A stretch of DNA of 64,000 nucleotides, taken from contig JAMJFZ010003746.1 in assembly GCA_026225945.1 (NCBI GenBank), positions 5,878,501-5,942,500 of the forward strand. Direction: 5' to 3'. Source of the stretch: Cricetomys ansorgei. Taxonomy: Eukaryota > Chordata > Mammalia > Rodentia > Nesomyidae. Numbering within the stretch: position 1 is the stretch's first letter; each line of letters starts with the position of its first letter. This document shows, in pieces, positions 1 to 12,547 of the stretch. Made by a program: the position numbers and the translations under genes. The notes below the pieces were generated by a model. It saw only the letters and a list, made by a program, of their open reading frames with translations, ran no database searches and was not told the DNA's origin.

Positions 1-14
1 AGCTCAAAGGAAAT
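1..14 (+). CDS. Clec4d: Clec4d coding exon 1, 3' end
   Basis: The window begins inside this exon. Read as third base, then GCT CAA AGG AAA T, it gives A-Q-R-K and ends before a consensus GTGAGT donor at 15-20. Joined to exon 2 it reads AQRKSKGGRRPQ, which parallels mouse MCL SQMKSKGTRHPQ (from recall). The start codon and about four further codons lie outside the window. Confidence 0.75.
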
Positions 15-3000
15 GTGAGTCTCTCTCTCTCTCTTCTTCTTCCTCCTCCTCCTCTTACTTCTCCTCTTTGTCCTTCTCTCCATCCTCCCCTTCCTCCCCC
101 TTCTTCTTCAAGACAAAGTCTTAATATGTAGCACAGGCTGACCTTGAATTTTCTATCTAGCCTGAGTTAGCCTCAAACTGAATCTTCTCGCCTCCAACTT
201 CTGAAGGCTGAGACCCTAGGTGATGTGCAATCATGCTCGGCCCGTTTCACACTTAACTAGGTAGACATATTTATGACTATGACTTTAAAATGTGACTTAA
301 TGGCAACGCAAAGATTTAAGACGGTAGTGATGAGAACGGAATGGGGATGGCTTGACGAAGAGGAAGGTCATAGCTAAGTCCTGGTGAGCTGCACCACAGA
401 TACTAAAGTCAGACTGACCTGCGAGAAGAGATAAAATACATAAAAAAGAAAAGAGATGAAAAGAAAGAGAGAATTGAATACGTTGGAAGATTTCTTTGAA
501 GGAAAGAGAGAGCAAGAAGATGTAGAAAACACACAGACATGGGCCTGTGACACACCAGAGGCTCTCTCCAGTTTCCTGTTAGGTATGCTACTGGATCTGC
601 ACAGTGAGACTGTTAAATAGTACTTCATTATATTAATTAAATCACATTATATATAAGCAAGATACAGCTGGCTCTTCTGGGTCTGCCGTGGTCACTGCAG
701 TCATGAACTCACGGCAGCCATGGTTACCCGCACAAGACTCGGCAGAAGGTTAAGCCAAGGTCGGTCAACATTTCAGCAGATGGCGCTTAGTGGACTCTGG
801 GTTACAAAAACAAAATCAAAGAAGGAGAGACCATGAAAGGGGAAGTGGAACATGTTGGGGACGCCTAGGGATGGGAGTGGGAGCTTGAGGTGGGGAGCTT
901 AAGGATGGATATGATCAAGATCCACTGCTTAGTTGTATGAAATTAGTGAAGAACAAGTAAAAGATGCTCTGGCAATAAAAAGGAATATATAGCAAAAATG
1001 CTAAAATATGCTTAAAATTTAAATCTTGCTTAATGTCATCAGTCTGATGTAATTAACTTCAACAGGACCACACCGTATCGTAGTCCTGTAAAACACTGTT
1101 TTGTGGGGTTTTACTTTGTATCGTTTGCTTTTTTTTTTTTTTTTTTTTTTTTTTGTATTTTGTTTTGTGCTGGGGATAGGAAGCAATGTACGTCTACCAC
1201 AAAGGAAGAAAGTGCTCTACCCCTGAGCCACACGCGCAGCCCTTCCTTTACTTTTAATTTCTACACGGAATCTCACTGTTTTCTGGACTAGCCTTAAACT
1301 CCCTCTTCTCTCCCTCAGGCAGGTCTTGAATTTACAGTTTCTCCCTCACCTCCCGGGGAGTTGGGATTACATGCCATTGCAGGAGACCTCGCAGACAAAA
1401 TACTGCAAGGAATATCCTTTCATACAAATAAATGCAATTGTTTCTGTGGCACAGAGTTCTAGATTAAAGTTGGTACAGCAAATGTAATGCATTTAAAGGA
1501 TAAAGGGGACCAACTCCCATAAGCTGTCCTCTGACTCCACACATGCACCGCGGCATGTACGCGCGCACACACAGGAAATACAAACATGAAATAAAAAGTT
1601 AAGAATGGGAAATTGCTGCTCACGGGTGCTTCTCAGGGGTTCTTCTCCTACCCACCTTCAGGAGCACGCCCGCTCCTCTCCGCCCGCGCTTTCCCTCTGC
1701 CAGGCCAACACTGCGTGCTTTCGGTATGCTCTTTGATGGATATGCCACAATATTTTAGTTTATGGTTCCCCGATGGGACATACTTTTATTCATTTAATGA
1801 CCACTTCTAATTTCAGCAGATTAAATTCACTGCTCAGGATTTTGCTCAGTGTTTGAATTGATTTTAGAAATTCTTTGTGTGTGTTTGATAGCGATATTAT
1901 AAGGGTATTTTAATATTTTATAATATTGTAGGATATTATAAATTCTTTGTGTGTGTATATGTGTTTACGTTATGTTATACAGTTTTAATTTTTATAGTTT
2001 TTTGTTTTTATGTTCTGCTTATGAAGACCTTTTTGTATTTAGAAAAACAAGTTAATATTTTTCTTTGTTATTATTTAATAGCAGGCTCTCAGACTCGTTT
2101 ATTCACAGGAAATATTTAAGTCTTCTGCACTCCTAAAATATCTTATATGCTCTTATGTTTAGCTTGCTCCTTGATATCTTTGGCTTCCCTCATCTTATGC
2201 CAGAGAGGAAACTAACCTGTTTTTCTTTTTGTCTTAGCAAAAGGTGGCCGACGTCCCCAGCTGATCCCTTGGGCCCTTGCTGTCATTTTCATCTTGCTTC
2301 TCAGTGCTTGCTTTATTACAAGCTGTTTGGGTAAGCCACTAGCCAAAGTGAAGCTTGTCTTGGATTATTTTCCCCAAGTGTGTGCCTCATGTCTTGCTCA
2401 TCCTCGGTGTATCCACATACAACGTACATTCGCTGTCTTGGGCTTAACATCAGAGCCGTGCGTTTGATTTCCTAATCTTTATGAGACGGCTCTGTCTGCT
2501 TCCAAAAAAGCCCCTTGCTGAGGTACAATTGACACAAGAAAGCTCTGAGCATTCAATGTGTCCACCTCAAGACTAGGGACAAATACGTATCCATGAAGCC
2601 ATCAGCACTATTAAGTTCATAGGAAAACTTGTTCTTTCTGGTATCAAGCTATAAGATAAGGTTTTATGACTGAATTAGTGCTGTGTAGACCTAAGACAAG
2701 TAGACTGGAGGAAAGAATAGATAGTCTCAGTATAGACTCTGCATGTGTAATTTCCTATCGAAAATAAAGGGGGACATTACAGAGTTATGGGGAAAGAAGA
2801 GTTTTGTTAAATTAACGTTGTAGAGTTCATTGACTATATTTAATAAATGAAATTGGTTTATTGCGTCATGCTGTGTGCAAACAACAGCCCACCAGAGTGA
2901 GAACAGGAAGCTATAAGATAAAATATTTGTATTGCATTGATGTGTGAAATGTATATAAATCTGTCAAAACAATTGGAAGCATGTCAGCAATATAATGAAA

Positions 3001-6000
3001 AGCCGACAAAGCCTTGTGTAGACACTATAGGAAAGAGAAAAATGAAAATACAGCAAACACACACAGTGCCGACTCGTCAGTTGTTAGGGAAGTAAAACTG
3101 CAACTCGCAATGAGTCACCACTGCGAAGCACCAGGACTGGAAATGACTAAAAATACACAGCTTCTGATGATGATGATGCAGAAAACTAGACCTGAGATGC
3201 GTACTCACAGGAGGGAGCATTCCACACACGGACACTCCCGACAGCAATTCACTCCCAGGTACACACCTTACAGACACGTGCACTTACTCTCTTTAGGATG
3301 CAAGGTCAAAAATGCTCACAGTACCAGTTCACCACACTGGAAGCACATTCATGTGCTAAAAGCCGAAGAAATCAAGGCATTTCACAGCATGCAGACAGCA
3401 GAACCACTTTGTAGTTATGAAAATGGATGAACTGTAACTATGGGCAGCAGTGTTGTTTCAGAAACAATACTGAGCAGAAGTCAGCAGCAAAGGATGCATG
3501 CCCTCTGAGCCCATTCATAGAAAATCCTACAGAAGGTCATTCTGATCTGTGTGGCTCCAGGTTGACACTGTGAAGCAAAGCACAGGGTGAATACTCGAAG
3601 AGCCGTGAAATGGTTATCTGCAAAGGAGGGCTGTGCTGTGTTGGGGTACGATGGCTATCTGGGGTGTAGACAATACTCTCTTTTTTCAGCTGGGTGGTCT
3701 TTGCCTAGAGCTTTCATATTATGCTAAATTACCAACCTGTACATTTATGGTTTTTTTTTTTAACTTTTGAACATTTGACTATATTTCAAAGTAAAAGTAT
3801 TACAAAACTTGTGAGTTTTATTAAACTTTGTAGAACTAGCCCAGTATTCACCAAATCCTCACTCTTATGCAAATTCTGATAGACTAAACATAGTGGCGTG
3901 CACCTAAAAGATTCCAAAACTTCCAATGTAAACCACAAAATGGACAATACAATTATAAAATATTAGCTTTCTACAGTTGCTTTCAACGGGTTTACCTGGA
4001 CCATGGAACGGCATAGGGAAGGCAGAGGAAGTAGGGGCCTTAACGGTGAGGGACGGATAGAGGTGGGAAGATCAGCCCGCTTTTCTAAATCGATGACTAC
4101 ACAAGGAAAGGAAAATGACCTCCTCCCCTGCCCGACAGTGACTCATCGCTACTTCTCACGCTGGAAGAGAGGAGCAGGGGCGCTGAAGTTATCAGACTAC
4201 CACACAAGGCTAACGTGTGTCCGAGAGGAGCCGCAGCCCGGAGCCACAGGTAGCAGAGGGAACTTCTTTCTTGTTTTCTTCCATTCAGCCACTAAAGGGA
4301 ATCAGAAGTAAATCAGGAAGGAACAACATAACAAGACATGCAACTTGGCTGCAAGAATCAACATCTGTCAGTTGGGACAGAAGAATTGCTCCCAACGCTG
4401 GTCAGAAAATGGCAATGCATTATTTAATTTATTTTGGAGATGCTGGGGCTCAACTGCAGGGCTTTGTGCATGCTAGACAATTGTTTCACATCAATAGATC
4501 TTGTTATTTGTTCCTTTGTTTTCTGAGACAGGGTCTCACTATGTAACCCAGGCCGGCCTGGAGCTCGGGACCGTCTTATCTTGGTCTCCTGAGAACTCAG
4601 ATTACAGACCTGCCTCATTACCCTGAGCTTGAGGGTATCTTTGACATATGAAACGTAACAAGAACTTCATTCAAGTTTTTCTTGATTCAGATATATCACG
4701 AGGGTAATTCTCAGTTTATATAACTTTGCTGAGAAGCCTATTTCTTTATTTTCTGGAATTTATAAAGTTACGGAGAATTAAGAAATGCTTGAGCTTCACA
4801 CACGCTTAGCTTTTCTTCAAAATAAAATATGAAAGCAAAAGGCTTTGTTGTAATAATGTTTGCTTAATTTTAATTTAAAAATTTTCTCTTTCTTTGCTAA
4901 GTATCAGACTCTGGGCTTTTCACAATCTTACCGTTAGCCACATTGCTAGCTCCGGAACATATCTTAATATGAAAGCAAATACATGTAAGGACACTGGACA
5001 ATGGTAATGTTTTCTAAGGAAATGCTCTGTAATTGGTTCACAGTCAACGTGTGACTTTAGATACTTCTGCTTAGAAGGTATTTAGAAATGTCAATTTTAG
5101 AATTTCTTTGAGGGCAAGAGTCCCTGATTTTCGTGATCTTGGCATTATTTTTATAAACATTAGCATTTTAACATTTAAGTAGTAAGGTAATTATACAACT
5201 GCTGTGGATGAAGTGTGGCCACAGAATGCTGCTCCCTTGTAACTAATGTCTATTTCAACTCTCACCTGAGCAGCGTCCTGGAACTGTTGTCCAGTCGGAT
5301 GGCGAGCCTTCCAGTTTAACTGTTACTTTCCTTTTAATGACAACCAGACCTGGCATGAGAGTGAGAGGAACTGCTCCAGTATGGGCAGTCATCTGGCGAC
5401 CATCAGTACAGAAGCAGAACAGGTACGCGTCAGCTCAGCTCGTACTGCTACTCTAGCTTCATTCTGTTGCCATGACGAACACCACAACCAAAAGAAACTT
5501 TGAGGAGGAAAGGGTTTATTTCAGCTTACAGCTTTATGGTCCATCATTGATGGAATCCAGGGCAGGAATTCACTCAGGAACTTGAAGCAGAAAGCAGGGA
5601 GGAACACTGCTTTCTGGCTCACTCAAAGGCTCCTACTTAGCTAGTTTCTTTCCATCCCAGGGCCACCTGCCCAGGGAATAGTGCCTCCCACAGTGGACTG
5701 GGGCCCTCCTATGTCAATTAATACTCTACACACCCTCCCCACAGATATGCCCATAAACCAATCTGATTTGGATATCCCTCAACTGAGACTCCCTTCTCAA
5801 GTAATTCTAAGCTGTGTAAAGTAGACAGTTAAAGCTATAACTAGGACCACCAGTTTCTCTGCTGCTTTAAATCTCTTTGTACAGAAGAAATTTCTTGGCT
5901 CTCTAGATATCCTTTCTTCATATTTCCCATCAGCATAGAAAATATTTACTTCCGTTCCCTCTCTTCCCTTTCTTTTCCCTTTTCCTTCTCTTTCCACCTC

Positions 6001-8824
6001 TTTGATTTTCAAATGTGACTTTCCTAATAACAAAGTCCAATATACATTACAGCATAATTTATCCTCTCTCTGATAACAGAAAACATTATACGCACTAGGG
6101 ATTATCTAGCATAACACATATGTCATGGGTAGAAATGGAAGTACTTTGTATGTTGGGAAATTAGCCAGTTTTCTCGATGTGGCCAACTCCTGGTCTTCCC
6201 ACACTTTAATGATGAGTCATTTCTCTCAGAAAGCCATCCTTTCTGCTCTCCACTCCCTAGTCTGTGTCGTAGGCTCTGCTGACACTCTTGGAGCGCGGTG
6301 AGATGGTAACATTTACTCCAGTGGATTGCAGCTCTCCCAGTGACTCCCACTTGAGGCAAGGCTCAGGCCACACCTTCCTTACCTTTATATTTCCAATTTC
6401 CTGTACAAAGCCAAGCATACAGCAGGACTCAATAAACGTTTCATGAGTATATAATTACATGGATGGTTAATCAGAACTGAAACGGCTTCTTATATATGGA
6501 AAAGGGTTCTAACGTGTGGTACTAATTCTGAGTAAATAAACTTGAAGGCAAGTTTAAGAGCTGAAATTGCTCTCTTCATGTGCTACAACTTCATATATGT
6601 CCCCTAACTCAGCTTCTGTTTTTTTCTTGGTCAAGAGATCTTCCTTACGGATTCTGTCTCCTTGACTTTGCCATCTATAGATTTTCCCAACTCTCCAAAT
6701 GAAATAGAATGAAATGAAATACTCAAAAAACTAAAGGGTTTTAAGTCTAAAAATTATTCACTCCTGTTCACCATGTGCCAAGGGAGTTGCAGATACAATC
6801 TCACTTAATCTTTACAGTAATTCTAAGAAGCAGTGGAATTCTCAGAAGCCTCAGGATTTGGTGAGGTCAAAGCTCCCACTGCCGATCTAAGCAGATTTAA
6901 AAACAGACTTGTTGGACAACGTGGTGTTTTTGCTTAACCAATGGTCTCACTGATCTTTCTCCTACTTACCAACCTAATGGCTGTCACCCAAGTGAATTTA
7001 CAAAAATTCCTATTTTGTACGCAGAACTTTGTAACTCAGTTTTTGGATGGACGATTTTCCTATTTCCTGGGACTCACAGATAAGAACGTGGAAGGCCAGT
7101 GGCGGTGGGTGGACCAGACGCCATTTAACCCACATGTGGTGTGAGTATATCGCTTGGGGCTGAGGGCACTGACGGGGAAAGGTGAGAAAGGTAACAAGGA
7201 AAACTCATCTTAAAATAGGATACACCAATATAAGTGGTTATGCCACAGAGCACCAGCAGGTAAGCAGTGCCTATGCTACGTTCCTGTTGCAGAATAATCC
7301 CATGACTTCAGCAAAATTCACAACATTCTTGACAGTGCAATGCTGATGAAAGCACAGATAGCAAGAGAGTAATGTGGAAAAAGTGTTAAGATTATCATTT
7401 AAATAAACAGTAAGAGCTAGAATTATTTTTGAAAGAGTTTTAACCTGACAGTTTTCTTCCTTGGCACAAGCATTGTACAGTGTAAAAATAATACAAAAAC
7501 ACATATAGAATTTAAAATTTTCTAGTAGTCAAGAAAGTAAAAAGATGTCAGACATGGTCTCTCACGCACACATAATCCTTGTATTAATGAGTTAGAATCA
7601 GGAGGGTTGACAGTTTGAGGCAACCCTGGGCTACATAGGGAGTTCTAGGTAGCCTCAGTTACACAGCAAGACCATGTTTCAAATAGAAAAACAACAAAAC
7701 AGAACAAATGTGCACACACACACACACACACACCAAAAGAACAAAAGGAGAAAACTGGTGAAATTTATGGTAACAATGTATTAATTATCAATTATTAATA
7801 GTGTATTTAACACAGTACACTCATGTACACTCGACACTTAAAGGACACCTCAGTACGGAGAAGTCACACTTCTCTCTTTCTTTTTAAAAATTAGTTCTTT
7901 GAGAATTTCATGCAATGTGGTTTGTTTATATTTGCTGCTCCCTTCCTACCCAACCTTGTGTCTTCTTCTTCTTTTTTTTTTTTACACCCATCTTGTGTTG
8001 CCCATATATTCTTGAATGTACGGTGGAATGTCTACCAGAGGCCACACTTTTAAAATTGACTCTCCTCCTCCCAGCAGGTATCAATTACCAAGGCTAGGGG
8101 TGGGACTTGGGGCTCACCTGCTCTCTCCATGCTGGGATCTGGTATGGCTTGAGCTCACACAAGGTTTGTGCTTGCTGCCGCCGTCACTGTGAGCTCATAT
8201 GTGCAGCTGCCCTGCTGGGTCTGGAGGACACACTATTTCCTTGTAATCACCCATCTCCTCTGGCTATAATGCTTTTCCCACTGAGATCCCCGAGTCTCAG
8301 GAGGAGGGGGTATGATATGGATGTCCCATTTAGGGCTGAGCATTCTTCAGTCATTCACTATTTACACCTTGGCTAGTTGTTGGTCTGTATGTTAATTTTC
8401 ATTTACTGAAAGTAGAAGCTTCTCTGATGAGGACTGAGAGATGCATTAATCTATGGGTTAAAGTGATAAGCCATTAGTTGGTTAATACTATGCCCATTTA
8501 GCAGAATAGTAGTGTAGGTTCTCCCCTAGGACCTAGGACCTTATCTAAGCATAAGTTCTTGGCCTTACAATGATGTCAGATACGGGTTTTGTCTGGTGAC
8601 GAATCCAATAAGAATTTATTATTCATAGGTTTGTTACACCTGTGATGTTCATGCCACTACCACACCAGTGGCTATGTCTTGCCAGGTTCACAGCTGGGTA
8701 AGACTGATAATTACTTTCCACCACCCCTGGTGGTGTTCACAGCACCTTCTAGCACTACAAAAGCTAGTCAGTAGGAATGAAGCTTCCTGGAAGCACCAGC
8801 TTTATTTCTGTGACTCAGGTATAT

Positions 8825-8882
<58 letters not shown>

Positions 8883-11485
8883 AGCAAACTGGTCATACCA
8901 TCAAGTGCATGAGGGTAACCACTAGCATTGGTCATAAGTTGTAATATTTGGGGATCTATTAGACCTCACTGGCAACAAATCCAAGAGGTAACCCATTCCT
9001 GGCACGAGGCTTTTTATTTGTAGCCTGAGTTGTCTGAAAGAGTAACTTATAGGATAACTTTTTAAAAAATCTGTCTGTCAGACTGTCTTTCTGGGTTATC
9101 TCACTCAGAATAACTGTTTCCGCTACATCCTGTACATTTCATAATTTAACCTTGGCTAGCAGCTGAACAATATTTTATTGTGTAAACATACCACATTTTT
9201 ATTATTCTTTTCTCAACTGCTGTTCACCTAGTCTACTACCACTTCCCGACTGTTGTGAATAAAGTAGCCATAAACAAGCGTTAGCAGGTTCTAGACCAAC
9301 AGGAGCCTATAGAGTCTTCTGGGTATAAACCGAAGACTTGCATGGCTGGGTCATGTAGATATATTTCTAGCTTTTTGAGGAAACCTCACATGGATTTCCA
9401 TAGTGGCTGTACCAGCTGTGCTTCCTCCAGCAATGAGTGAGTGTTCTCCTTTCTCCACACGTATGACAGCATCTGCCGCATTTGTCTGTTTGGATCTTAG
9501 GCATTCTGACTGGGCCAAGATAGAATCGCAAAGCAGTTTTAACCTGCAGTGCCCTGATGGCAAAGAATATCGAGCATTTAAAAACTGTTTCTCTGCCATT
9601 TGTATTTCATCTTTTGAGAGCTCTCTGCTTAGTTCCAAACTATACTTTAAAACTTGTTTGTTTTCCTGGTGTCTACTTTTTCCCTGTTAACGCTTTGTCT
9701 ATTACAGATAGTAACCATCTGTCAGATGTAGAGCTGACAAACATCCTTCCCCATTCTGTAGGCCGCCTCTTCGCTTGAACAATGGTGTCCTTCGGTGTAG
9801 AGATTTCTACTTTCATGAAGTTCCACTTATTGGTTGTTGGTCTTAATGTCTTTCTCACTGGGGTCCTGTTCAGAAAGTCCTTTCCCGTGCCAATGAGCTC
9901 AAGAGAAGTCCTACTTTCTCCTGTCATATTCAGGGTATCACGTTTTATTTGAGGTCGTTGGTTCATTTGGAGTTGACTTTTGTGCAAGGTGAGAGGTGAG
10001 TATTCCGTTCCATTATTTTACATGTAGCCGGCACAGTTGGTGGAAGATGCTGTCTTTTCTCCCATGTTCATTGTTGGCTTCACTTCTGCAGAGGAATGCT
10101 TGGAATTTTTATATTAAGAAAAGCTCTTTGGTTTAACTGACTAGTCACTAGAGGTTTGTGTTCCCACCCCAGCTGTGGTAGAGTTGTTTACGAGTTGGCT
10201 TTGGAATGCTTGGTGCAGGTGGCTATAACTTGGTTGGGTGCAGTCGTTCTGGCACCTGTAGCTTGTCTTTGGGATTGCGTGCTGCATGGGTTGATGGGAA
10301 CTTTCGGCTTAGGGCATAAAAGGTCTGAAGCCCAGAGAGTCGGGGTGAGCATTTGTTGGTGGTTCGTTGATTGGGTTGCTGTCGTTAGTTAGTGAAAGAA
10401 CAAAGGTTGGAGAGATTCGAGCTTAGGACAGTCTAAAAAGAGGCTGTGGAGATTGCTACCTTTCTCTCCTTTTTTATTAAGGCCGCTTGTAAAAGCAGTG
10501 AAGATTTCTATCTTTCCTTTCTCCTTTTCTAAATCAAGGATAAAAATTGTAGCGTACTGCTACACACTCTTAAAAAATCAGGTCGATGTAGAGTGGACTT
10601 ACTGTGAGTCCTCGGCTCTACACCATTGATGGAGTCAGTGAGTCTGCTTTTATTCCAGTGCCATGCTGTTTTGTTTGTTTCTTTGTTTTTAAAGTATAAT
10701 TTGAACTCTGGGGCGGTGATGCCTCTAGATTTTCTTTTTAATTTTCAGGATTGTTTGACTATCCTGTCATTTGTATTTCTGTATGAAATTTAAATTTTTT
10801 TTAAAATTTCTGTGAAGCATTGTCTTAGAATTTTGATGGGGCCTGGGGCCTGCGTAGAATCTGTAGAAGAGTTTTGTTAGGGTAGGTACCATCTTCACAG
10901 TATTAATCCTACCAATCCCTGAGCACGGGAGATCTTCCCATCTTCTGGTGTTTCTTTCATTTCCTTGTCCATGTTTTAAGGGTTTCATGATCTAAGTCTT
11001 TCCCGTCCTTGGTTCGATTTATTTCAAACGGCTTTTTTTATTTTAAATAATTATTTATTTTATTTTATTTATAATATAAATACTTATTTATTTTAAAAGG
11101 CTACTATGGGTGGTATTGTTTCTCTGATTTTTTTCTTTGTGTGTTTGCTGTTTGTATACAGAGAGGCTACCGATTTCTATGTGCTGAATTAGTCACATTT
11201 CAAGTGCTCAGTAGCCACACATGGCTGGTGACTCTGCTGTTGCCGCTGGGTTTGGCTCACTTGCTCTATTGCTCACCTTATTTTCCCAGACTGTCCTATG
11301 ATATAATCTTTATCTCACCAGAGTGCTTCTCTTTCAGATTCTGGGATAGGGATGAACCCAACAACCATATGAAAGAAGACTGCGTTATCCTTGTTTATCA
11401 CCAAGAAAAATGGGCCTGGAATGACTTCCCTTGTCACTTTGAGAGGAGTCGGATTTGTAAGTTACCTGGAGCAACATTCGCCTAG
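1..11485 (+). CDS. Clec4d: C-type lectin domain family 4 member D (MCL/Clecsf8), exons 1 (partial) to 6
   Basis: Spliced CDS: 1-14, 2238-2330, 4139-4249, 5271-5422, 7025-7140, 11338-11485. All introns are GT-AG and all joints keep frame, with no internal stop. The product is a type II membrane receptor of myeloid cells. The family is known to pair with Mincle and FcR-gamma to sense mycobacterial glycolipids. Order: short tail (start codon and about four more codons lie before the window), transmembrane exon ([20 protein letters not shown]), stalk with [20 protein letters not shown], then a CTLD. The CTLD shows [39 protein letters not shown], an EPN motif (DEPNN) and WNDFPC. The membrane segment has no charged residue, as in MCL. 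The stop at 11483 sits where mouse, as I recall it, has a Trp codon, so the C-terminus is five residues shorter and lies after the last cysteine. Identification is firm. Confidence 0.95.
21..241 (-). repeat. Pyrimidine-rich tract and antisense B1 SINE (Clec4d intron 1)
   Basis: A (CT)n/(CCT)n tract runs from about 21 to 115. A diverged B1 read in reverse follows to about 241: AGACAAAGTCT..., ...GCACAGGCTGACCTTGAA, ...CAATCATGCTCGGCC. Confidence 0.65.
661..985 (+). repeat. L1 3'-end fragment
   Basis: The sequence resembles the 3' untranslated tail of rodent L1. It ends ATGATCAAGATCCACTG... GTATGAAATT... CAATAAAAAGG. Assigned by recall of the family. Confidence 0.5.
1110..1395 (-). repeat. B4-like SINE (ID + B1 fusion), antisense
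   Basis: Begins with a T-run, then the ID-like stretch GTGCTGGGGATAGGAAGC ... CTACCCCTGAGCCACACG, then a reversed B1-like body ending GGGATTACATGCCATTGC. The rest of Clec4d intron 1 (to 2237) is AT-rich, with a partial B2 tail near 1500-1600. Confidence 0.55.
2238..2330 (+). CDS. Clec4d: Clec4d exon 2 (transmembrane)
   Basis: 93 nt, phase 1 to phase 1. Acceptor TTTTTGTCTTAG, donor GTAAGC. Encodes [15 protein letters not shown] followed by a hydrophobic run ending in SCL. It has no charged residue in the membrane span. Confidence 0.93.
4139..4249 (+). CDS. Clec4d: Clec4d exon 3 (stalk)
   Basis: 111 nt, phase 1 to 1. The acceptor is CCCGACAG and the donor is GTAGCA, which is a weak donor. Encodes [14 protein letters not shown], then the diagnostic MCL stalk [11 protein letters not shown] and EEPQPGAT. 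The single cysteine is the neck cysteine expected in this family. Confidence 0.93.
4430..4625 (-). repeat. B4-like SINE, antisense, Clec4d intron 3
   Basis: The ID-like GATGCTGGGGCTCAACTGCA is followed by reversed B1, GAGACAGGGTCTCACTATG ... CAGGCCGGCCTGGAGCTC. Confidence 0.7.
5271..5422 (+). CDS. Clec4d: Clec4d exon 4 (CTLD part 1)
   Basis: 152 nt if the upstream AG of a GAGCAG tandem acceptor is used, 149 nt if the downstream one is used; both keep frame. 152 nt equals the homologous exon in the other two lectin genes here. Encodes [32 protein letters not shown] and [11 protein letters not shown]. The donor is GTACGC. Confidence 0.95.
5458..5812 (-). repeat. Dispersed rodent repeat, Clec4d intron 4
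   Basis: Contains TCTGTTGCCATGACGAACAC, GAGGAAAGGGTTTATTTCAG and a tail matching the same medium-repetitive family as 42840-43260 and 49165-49560. The family name is not certain. Confidence 0.5.
7025..7140 (+). CDS. Clec4d: Clec4d exon 5 (CTLD part 2)
   Basis: 116 nt, phase 0 to 2. Encodes [17 protein letters not shown], then [19 protein letters not shown]. The WVD/TPFNP signature of the long-loop region is present. The donor is GTGAGT. Confidence 0.95.
7545..7733 (+). repeat. B1 SINE with (CA)n tail
   Basis: A diverged B1 (GGCAACCCTGGGCTACATAG, GCAAGACCATGTTTCAAA) is followed by (CA)n at about 7712-7733. Confidence 0.6.
7880..8950 (+). repeat. Lx/L1 3'-UTR-like repeat with a (GT)n microsatellite at about 8826-8880
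   Basis: Matches in order the repeat at about 15600-16330 (TAGGTTCTCCCCTAGGACC, then a CACAGCTGGGTAAGACTG-type segment, then an AGGAATGAAGCTTCCTGGAAG segment). It lies in Clec4d intron 5. Confidence 0.55.
9060..11100 (-). repeat. L1 LINE, antisense, Clec4d intron 5
   Basis: Reversed L1 3' half. Typical reversed ORF2 phrases are TTTCCATAGTGGCTGTACCA, GATGTAGAGCTGACAAAC and CATGAAGTTCCACTTATTGG. The open frames here are degenerate. An AT-rich stretch (11030-11100) ends the block. Confidence 0.75.
11338..11485 (+). CDS. Clec4d: Clec4d exon 6 (CTLD part 3 and stop)
   Basis: 148 nt, phase 2 start, acceptor TTCTCTTTCAG. Encodes [15 protein letters not shown], then [21 protein letters not shown] and TAG. 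It contains an EPN motif and WND, the Ca2+/sugar-ligand positions of mannose-type CTLDs, and the last two conserved cysteines. Confidence 0.95.
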
Positions 11486-11638
11486 AAGCCCACAATGTGA
11501 CCCTTACGATGGAAATGGCAAAGAAGAACCAATCAGACCAGGAGAAAGAGACCACAGTGGACCACAGGGCACTGTCGATCATGAGGATCTTCTTAATTAT
11601 TTTTGCTTAAATTTGATTCAACATATAGTGTGTTACAT

Positions 11639-11679
<41 letters not shown>
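11639..11679 (+). repeat. (TG)n microsatellite in Clec4d 3' UTR
   Basis: About 20 TG units, about 155 bp after the Clec4d stop. Confidence 0.9.
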
Positions 11680-12547
11680 AAGATAGGGAGGTATTGTATG
11701 ATGTTTTGGTAGAAAGAATGGTCATCATTCTACAGGAATCAGTTTTTATCTTTGCGTCCTTGGTAATATTTTAAGGTATTAACTTTTCAGTTGGTTTGTA
11801 TTAGTTAAGTATTTAAATGGAAGGCTTGAATAATACAACACTTTTTGTCATTTTTCTCTGGCTCAAATTCTTACTGCTTAAAACTCAAATTTACAGCAGA
11901 CAAACTGGCAGTGATAAATCTTATTTAAAGCCCAAATCTCAGTTTGAGATTTTAACATTTTTATGGTTTGATATTTTTCTCTCCACATTTAAAAAGTTAC
12001 TAAAAATCTCCCAGAAAGCAGTGTAAAACAGGTCTCAGAGATGGTACTCCACAGGCAGAAAGGAAGGAGATAAACTTTTTAACAATTGTCCTTCTTCCTT
12101 CATTTTAGATGTCCGGTCAAAGCAGGTATTCTCATGCTGACCTAACTTCACTTTAATGGGAATGTTCATCTCCCTTATAGCTGATCAAACAACGTCCTTG
12201 GGACGCTAACGAGCTCCCATTCTCATTGCTTGTTCATGGCAATCAGGACTATGACCCATATCGACCTTCTCCTGGAGATGAGCCATATCTCCTTCTTACT
12301 TACAGGAAAGTTAATGGAGGCAAGCTGGCCTTTTAACTTGGCTAAGGACTCCATTTTCTTAATTATTTGAAGTTCTACTGTATGGGTGTTTTCATTTTGA
12401 ATCATAAAGATATCACATTTAACCCATTTATATAAATTGTTCTAGTGTTTAAGAGCCATACTACAGGCAAGAAGGTCATCAAATTGACAGCTTACAATTA
12501 CAATGTTTGTACTGTTAGTGGTTCAGTCACAGCTGACTGTAAGAAAG

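Noticed and set aside
3014..3430. 138-codon + strand frame in Clec4d intron 2
   Set aside because: It lies in an intron, has low-complexity MMMM and His-rich stretches, no domain and no matching splice context. The DNA looks like an old L1-type repeat.
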